From assembly GCF_019042275.1 (NCBI RefSeq), contig NZ_JAHQCW010000053.1, positions 1-38,780 on the forward strand: a stretch of 38,780 nucleotides of DNA, given 5' to 3'. The stretch is from Diplocloster agilis. GTDB taxonomy: Bacteria; Bacillota; Clostridia; Lachnospirales; Lachnospiraceae. Shown piece after piece: positions 34,713 through 38,780 of the stretch. The translations under genes were made by a program, and so were the position numbers. Within the stretch, counting starts at the first letter, position 1. Each line of letters begins with the position of its first letter. Under the pieces are notes generated by a model. That model worked only from the letters and a program-made list of their open reading frames with translations. It made no database searches and was not told the DNA's origin.

Positions 34713-35702
34713 ATGGTAGAACTCGTTTGGAATAACCCGAAAATTCATAGAATACAAATTGAACTTCCCCGGAATCCTCTTAAAAATCTGAACATCTATG
34801 TTCTGCAGACCCCGGAACGGTCGTTGGTGATCGATACAGGATTTAACGATCCTGCATGTCATGAGGTTCTGTGGGCGGGGCTTGAGGAACTGAAGCTTAA
34901 CTTATCCAGCACGGCATTGTTTTTAACACATTTCCATGCGGATCATATCGGATTGGTGTGGGATTTTGTGGAGCGGGGCGTTCCTGTTTATATGGGAAAA
35001 AGAGAATATGAATATACGAAGACGATAAACGCGGAAGACATTGTAGGCGGGATGAACGAGGCGTTTTCACAGGAAGGGTTTCCGGGGGGACTGCAGCTGA
35101 GGCACCTCGGTGAGAGCAAAGGTAGGCTTGAGATACCAAGGACCGGATTCCCGGTTAACGTGATCGAAGATGGAGAAGACCTGCCGATGGGAGACCTGAA
35201 GGTGCGGACGATCTGTACTCCGGGCCATACCCCCGGGCATACCGTTCTTTACCTGCCGGAGCAGCAGCTTTTATTTACCGGAGACCATATTCTGTTTGAC
35301 ATAACGCCAAATATCAGTATATGGCCGTCTGTGCCCCACTCCCTGGCCGATTACCTGGAAAGCCTTAAAATGGTCCGTAAAATTCCGGTCCGTCAGTCCT
35401 TCCCGGCACACAGGGAAGCAGGTGAGGATATTTATCAGAGAATCGATCAGCTTCTGGAACACCACCGGTGCCGGTTGGATGAGATCCGGCAGACGGTTAT
35501 CGATCACCCGGGAATCACCGCATACGAGACTGCGGGGCTGATCCACTGGTCCCTCCGGGGCCTGTCATGGGAGATGTTCCCGTATAATCAGCGTTGGTTT
35601 GCCATGGCGGAAACGCTGGCCCACCTGTATTACCTGGTGGATGCGGGGCGGATCGTCCGGGATGAGTCGGGAGAGTTTGTGCGGTACTATTGCTGGCAGT
35701 AA
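34713..35702 (+). CDS. MBL-fold metallo-hydrolase
   Basis: The product has 329 residues with a metallo-beta-lactamase fold. The first metal motif is THFHADH (about residues 72-78), followed by PGHTPGH for the third His, FTGDH for the bridging Asp and FPAHRE for the last His, so both zinc sites look complete. The C-terminal 80 residues (from about 245) are helical and resemble the winged-helix tail of LACTB2-like MBL proteins. It is cytoplasmic, with no signal peptide. AAAGGAGC lies eight bases before ATG 34713. The substrate (thioester, RNA, lactone or other) cannot be told from sequence. It is convergent with the Na/Pi transporter gene, and no operon partner is seen. Confidence 0.9.
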   Translation: MVELVWNNPKIHRIQIELPRNPLKNLNIYVLQTPERSLVIDTGFNDPACHEVLWAGLEELKLNLSSTALFLTHFHADHIGLVWDFVERGVPVYMGKREYEYTKTINAEDIVGGMNEAFSQEGFPGGLQLRHLGESKGRLEIPRTGFPVNVIEDGEDLPMGDLKVRTICTPGHTPGHTVLYLPEQQLLFTGDHILFDITPNISIWPSVPHSLADYLESLKMVRKIPVRQSFPAHREAGEDIYQRIDQLLEHHRCRLDEIRQTVIDHPGITAYETAGLIHWSLRGLSWEMFPYNQRWFAMAETLAHLYYLVDAGRIVRDESGEFVRYYCWQ

Positions 35703-35747
35703 CCTTCGGACTCTCCGCTGCAAACACTAGTTGGGTTTAAAAAGATA

Positions 35748-37598
35748 TCAGGCGCTTGGAGCGTGTAACGCCGATTTTTCATAATCTGAGTCAAATCCCG
35801 CGCAACCAGTTTCTTCAAGACCCGGAACCTCCTCCTGATATGGCAGCCGGATATAGTATTTCTTCTTGTACTCCTCCACTAGTTCCGCGTAGTTCTCGGC
35901 CTGAGAGGATTTTAAGGAGCGGAAATAGCCGTGGGATTCAAACGAGAGGTCATTCATCTCGATGACGCTTAAGGCCACATTGGAACAGTGATCGGCCACC
36001 CGCTCAAAATTATTGAGCAGATCGTTAAATACAAAGCCTAACTCCAACGTACATTTTCCGGCCTGGACACGTTCGATATGGCTGGACTTCATGGCGCCCG
36101 CCATCTCCTCGATGACCTGCTTTAACGGTTCCACCCGGTGCGCCATTTCCAAATCATCTGATATAAAAGCGCCAAAGGCGATATCCAGAATCTCTCTGAC
36201 GGCGGCAATACAGATACTCAGTTCTGTGTCCGCTGCCGCAGAGAAGGTCAGTTTCTTTTCGTGAAGCTCCGCAGCCAGTTCCATCACATTCACGGCATGA
36301 TCTGAGATCCGCTCCAGATCGGTGATGCTGTGGAGGTATTTGGAAGAATAGCGGGCTTCGCTGTGGGACAGTTCCTTCCCGCTTAATTTAACCAGATAAG
36401 TACCCAGCTTGTCCTCATACTTGTCCACCACGTTTTCCCGATTCACGATTTTTTCCGCTGATTCGGGACGGTAATCCGCCAGCAGGTCAATCGCCTGCAG
36501 GATATTCTTCTTAGCGGCCTCGGCCATTTTCGTGATGGTGAGATTGCTCTGTTCAATGGCCAGGGGCGGGTAATTTAAGAAGCGCTCGTCCAGGAGGTTT
36601 TCTTCATATTCCTCATCCTCGGGCGAGGATTTGAAGGTGAGATAAACCAGCTTCTCCAGCTGCCCCATGAAGGGAAGCAGAACAATGGTGGCGAACAGTT
36701 TGGCCACCGTGTTGACGATGGCGATTCCCACGGCAGTGGCGGCCATGGAGGTAAAGGTCAGATCAAACAGCCGTGTGGCGGCATAATAGACCACCATAAA
36801 TGCCAGTGAACCGAACAGGTTATAATATAGATAGATAAATGCGGCCCGCCGGCCGTTTTTGTTTGCGCCGATACTGGATACCAGAACCGGTGCGCAGGCG
36901 CCGATGCTCATGCCCAGGATCAGCGGCACCGCCATATCATATGATATGCTGCCGGTGACGGCCAGGGCCTGCAGGATACCTACGGAAGCGGAGGAACTCT
37001 GGATAACGGCGGTAAACAGGGTTCCGGCCAGAATTCCGATGAGGGGGTTGGAGAAAACGGTCAGCACGCGTATGAATTCGGCGCTGTCCTTTAATGGCTC
37101 CACTGCGCCGCTCATAATCTGCATGCCGTACATTAATATAGAGAATGCCAGCAGGATCACGCCCACGTTTTTCTTCTTCGTACTGTGGGCGGTCATGTAG
37201 AGAATGATGCCGATCAGCGCGATGAGAGCAAAAATAGTGGACACGGAAAATAACTGCGCCGCTGTGCCGCCGTCCTGCAAATCGGTCAGGCTTAAGATCC
37301 AGCCGGTGGCCGTAGTCCCGATATTTGCGCCCATGATGATGCCGATGGCCTGAGACAGTTTCATAACGCCTGAGTTCACAAAACCAACGACCATAACGGT
37401 GGTGGCGGAAGAACTCTGAATCACGGCCGTCACGAAGGTTCCAAGCAGAATCCCCCGAATGTGCGTGGAGGTCAGTTTCGCAAGAAATACCTCCAGCCGG
37501 CTGCCGGCTACTTTTTTTAGAGAATCTCCAAGAAGGGACATGCCAAACAGAAAAAATGCGAGACCTCCCAGCAATGTAATGACTGATACGATATCCAT
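35748..37598 (-). CDS. Na/Pi cotransporter family protein with PhoU-like tail
   Basis: The product has 616 residues. The membrane part (about 1-320) has the two inverted Na_Pi_cotrans repeats, each with its hallmark: TAVIQSSSATTVM near residue 60 and TAVIQSSSASVG near 200, plus MGANIGTT and MSIGACAPV. The C-terminal part (about 345-560) is helical and PhoU-like, as in NptA/YjbB-type proteins, and probably couples transport to phosphate state. A phosphate uptake or export role follows from the family; the direction is not settled by sequence. Upstream on the same strand stands an array of TTNACA-like units with 11-bp spacing, as in Pho boxes. AAGGAAAGG lies before ATG 37598, rather far from the start. 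Confidence 0.92.
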   Translation of the reverse strand: MDIVSVITLLGGLAFFLFGMSLLGDSLKKVAGSRLEVFLAKLTSTHIRGILLGTFVTAVIQSSSATTVMVVGFVNSGVMKLSQAIGIIMGANIGTTATGWILSLTDLQDGGTAAQLFSVSTIFALIALIGIILYMTAHSTKKKNVGVILLAFSILMYGMQIMSGAVEPLKDSAEFIRVLTVFSNPLIGILAGTLFTAVIQSSSASVGILQALAVTGSISYDMAVPLILGMSIGACAPVLVSSIGANKNGRRAAFIYLYYNLFGSLAFMVVYYAATRLFDLTFTSMAATAVGIAIVNTVAKLFATIVLLPFMGQLEKLVYLTFKSSPEDEEYEENLLDERFLNYPPLAIEQSNLTITKMAEAAKKNILQAIDLLADYRPESAEKIVNRENVVDKYEDKLGTYLVKLSGKELSHSEARYSSKYLHSITDLERISDHAVNVMELAAELHEKKLTFSAAADTELSICIAAVREILDIAFGAFISDDLEMAHRVEPLKQVIEEMAGAMKSSHIERVQAGKCTLELGFVFNDLLNNFERVADHCSNVALSVIEMNDLSFESHGYFRSLKSSQAENYAELVEEYKKKYYIRLPYQEEVPGLEETGCAGFDSDYEKSALHAPSA

Positions 37599-37621
37599 TG
37601 TCGAAAACCGACCTTTCCTTA

Positions 37622-37671
37622 TGTAAAAATTTGTTTAATTTTATGTTAATTCATTTTGAAGTTCATGTCAA
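37622..37671 (-). promoter_or_regulatory. Pho-box-like array upstream of the Na/Pi gene
   Basis: On the minus strand five six-base units begin exactly 11 bases apart: TTGACA (37666-37671), TTCAAA (37655-37660), TTAACA (37644-37649), TTAAAC (37633-37638) and TTTACA (37622-37627). Three match the B. subtilis PhoP half-site TTHACA or differ from it by one base. The tract is AT-rich, so chance is possible. Confidence 0.45.
37643..37671 (-). promoter_or_regulatory. Possible promoter of the Na/Pi gene
   Basis: On the minus strand TTGACA, a 17-base spacer and TAACAT. It overlaps the Pho-box-like array, so the two readings compete or cooperate. Confidence 0.45.
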
Positions 37672-37831
37672 TTTATGGTTTATAATTCTTTATTATTTAT
37701 TTTATTAATGATATGGTAATAGAGCGGCCAGCATTGAGGTAATTTGAAAATGCTCAGAGTATGACTAGAAGACGATGTATGATCTGCTGCAAAAAGATCA
37801 TGCTATGATTACAAAGGAGGTATAAATTCTG

Positions 37832-38671
37832 ATGCATAATATGGATTTGCCGAATCTTACAAGGTACCTGGAAGACTTACACCGTCAAGAGCGCAGTGCC
37901 GCGACCATAGAAAAATATAAACGGGCATTGACGAGATTCTATCACTGGATGGCGGAGAAAAAGCAACTGGATAAAGATCGTGTGATTGATTACAAAAATG
38001 AATTGACGAATCAGTTCGCGCCTGCCGGCGTCAATACAGCGTTAGCGGCTCTCAATGGATTTTTCCGTTTTATGAGCTGGGAGGATTGTCTTGTGAAGCC
38101 TCTTCGCCTGCAGCGGAGGACTTTTGCGTCAAAAGAAAAAGAATTGACGCGCCGGGAATATGAACGGTTGGTTACTGCTGCCGACCGCAAGCAGAACAAC
38201 AGGCTTTCCCTTCTTCTGCAGACGTTGGCCTCAACCGGTATCCGGGCTTCCGAAGTCCGCTATATAACGGTGGAAGCCGTTCAGGTCAGGAAAGCCGTGA
38301 TTATCTTAAAAGGAAAAACCCGAACGATTCTGCTGCCGGAAAAACTCTGCAGGAAATTAATAAAATATGCGAGGGAACAAAAAATTGGCTCAGGAGAGCT
38401 GTTTCTGACCAGACATGGACGTCCGCTGGACCGCAAAGAGATCTGGGCGCAGATGAAACATCTGTGCTGTGCAGCCGGGGTGGATCCGGGGAAAGTCTTC
38501 CCCCATAATCTTCGACATTTATTTGCGCGGATTTTTTATGATTCTCAAAAAGATATCGCGAAATTAGCTGATTTGCTGGGACACTCCAGCGTGGAAACGA
38601 CCCGTATTTATTTATTGACTTCAGGGGAAGAGCATATGAGGGCGTTAGACCGGCTTCATTTGATCTGCTGA
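37832..38671 (+). CDS. Tyrosine recombinase (XerC/XerD-like)
   Basis: The product has 279 residues. The N-terminal SAM-like DNA-binding domain (about 1-90) reads RYLEDLHRQERSAATIEKYKRALTRF. The catalytic domain (about 105-275) has Arg in ASTGIRASEVR, Lys in ILKGKTRTI, HNLRH (His and Arg), GHSSVETTRIY with the third His and the nucleophile Tyr. The full R-K-H-R-H-Y set is present, so it should be active. The length matches stand-alone Xer-like recombinases of Clostridia that act in chromosome dimer resolution or local inversion. AAAGGAGG lies 11 bases before ATG 37832; ATG 37841 is possible. No phage, transposon or att-like sequence accompanies it. Confidence 0.92.
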   Translation: MHNMDLPNLTRYLEDLHRQERSAATIEKYKRALTRFYHWMAEKKQLDKDRVIDYKNELTNQFAPAGVNTALAALNGFFRFMSWEDCLVKPLRLQRRTFASKEKELTRREYERLVTAADRKQNNRLSLLLQTLASTGIRASEVRYITVEAVQVRKAVIILKGKTRTILLPEKLCRKLIKYAREQKIGSGELFLTRHGRPLDRKEIWAQMKHLCCAAGVDPGKVFPHNLRHLFARIFYDSQKDIAKLADLLGHSSVETTRIYLLTSGEEHMRALDRLHLIC

Positions 38672-38679
38672 AATATAAA

Positions 38680-38703
38680 AAGACAGAAGATTTATTCTGT
38701 CTT
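38680..38703 (+). terminator. Weak hairpin after the recombinase gene
   Basis: AAGACAGAA pairs with TTCTGTCTT over nine bases with a six-base loop, nine bases after the stop. No T-run follows, so termination may be partial. Confidence 0.4.
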
Positions 38704-38780
38704 GGACTACTTTCAAACGGTTAGTGCCGCATATGTAATTCTTATTAATTTTACAATAATTTCCTACCTTTTACAACATT

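Overview
The window looks like chromosomal DNA from a Gram-positive, anaerobic Clostridia, most likely a Lachnospiraceae-type gut bacterium. This rests on AGGAGG-type ribosome binding sites, lipoprotein signal peptides, Clostridia-type families (DUF3048 and DUF4317 proteins, a YesMN-type two-component system, RbsABC-type sugar transporters) and moderate GC content. The genus cannot be fixed from the sequence alone. LAYOUT: 1-402 holds possible remnants of a decayed gene and a terminator. 403-1563 (minus) is a DUF3048 lipoprotein. 1796-2331 is a six-tRNA operon (Glu, Thr, Met, Asp, Val, Leu) with a strong promoter and terminator. 2575-4260 is a PAS-GGDEF-EAL c-di-GMP protein, followed by a HEAT/THUMP-like/methyltransferase protein (4321-5829). 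6242-7644 is a tandem pair of NAD(P)-binding Rossmann proteins. 7858-11845 is a translationally coupled cassette of response regulator, histidine kinase and a tandem ABC-ATPase-like protein in which the catalytic motifs are lost. 11968-17951 is a sugar uptake and use operon: binding lipoprotein, RbsA ATPase, RbsC permease, cytoplasmic GH3 enzyme, beta-phosphoglucomutase. 18190-20475 is a LacI-type repressor fused to an ABC solute-binding fold. 20653-25658 is a second RbsABC-type operon ending in an amidohydrolase. Identical 14-bp palindromes stand before the fused regulator and before this second operon. 25785-27508 (minus) carries a DUF4317 protein and a Nudix hydrolase. 27839-34054 is a giant secreted beta-helix/Ig-like surface protein broken by one in-frame TAA. 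After it come a tRNA-Arg, an MBL-fold hydrolase, a minus-strand Na/Pi cotransporter with a Pho-box-like repeat array in its upstream region, and a stand-alone tyrosine recombinase. HOW THE GENES WORK TOGETHER: the centre (about 7.8-25.7 kb) has two neighbouring sugar transport systems with different sensing designs. In the first, a kinase with almost no extracellular part is coupled to a degenerate transporter ATPase. This suggests that transport status, rather than free sugar, is the signal, passed to an AraC-type regulator that may act on a TGYCATT direct repeat just upstream of the operon. The operon then imports a glycoside and splits it in the cytoplasm with a NagZ-like GH3 enzyme whose neighbour, beta-phosphoglucomutase, needs beta-glucose-1-phosphate; a phosphorolytic GH3 would join the two steps. 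In the second, a cytoplasmic regulator carries two different sugar-binding folds and probably controls itself and the adjacent operon. The degenerate ATPase cassette is the best candidate for an undescribed system. All functional links are inferences from sequence and gene order.
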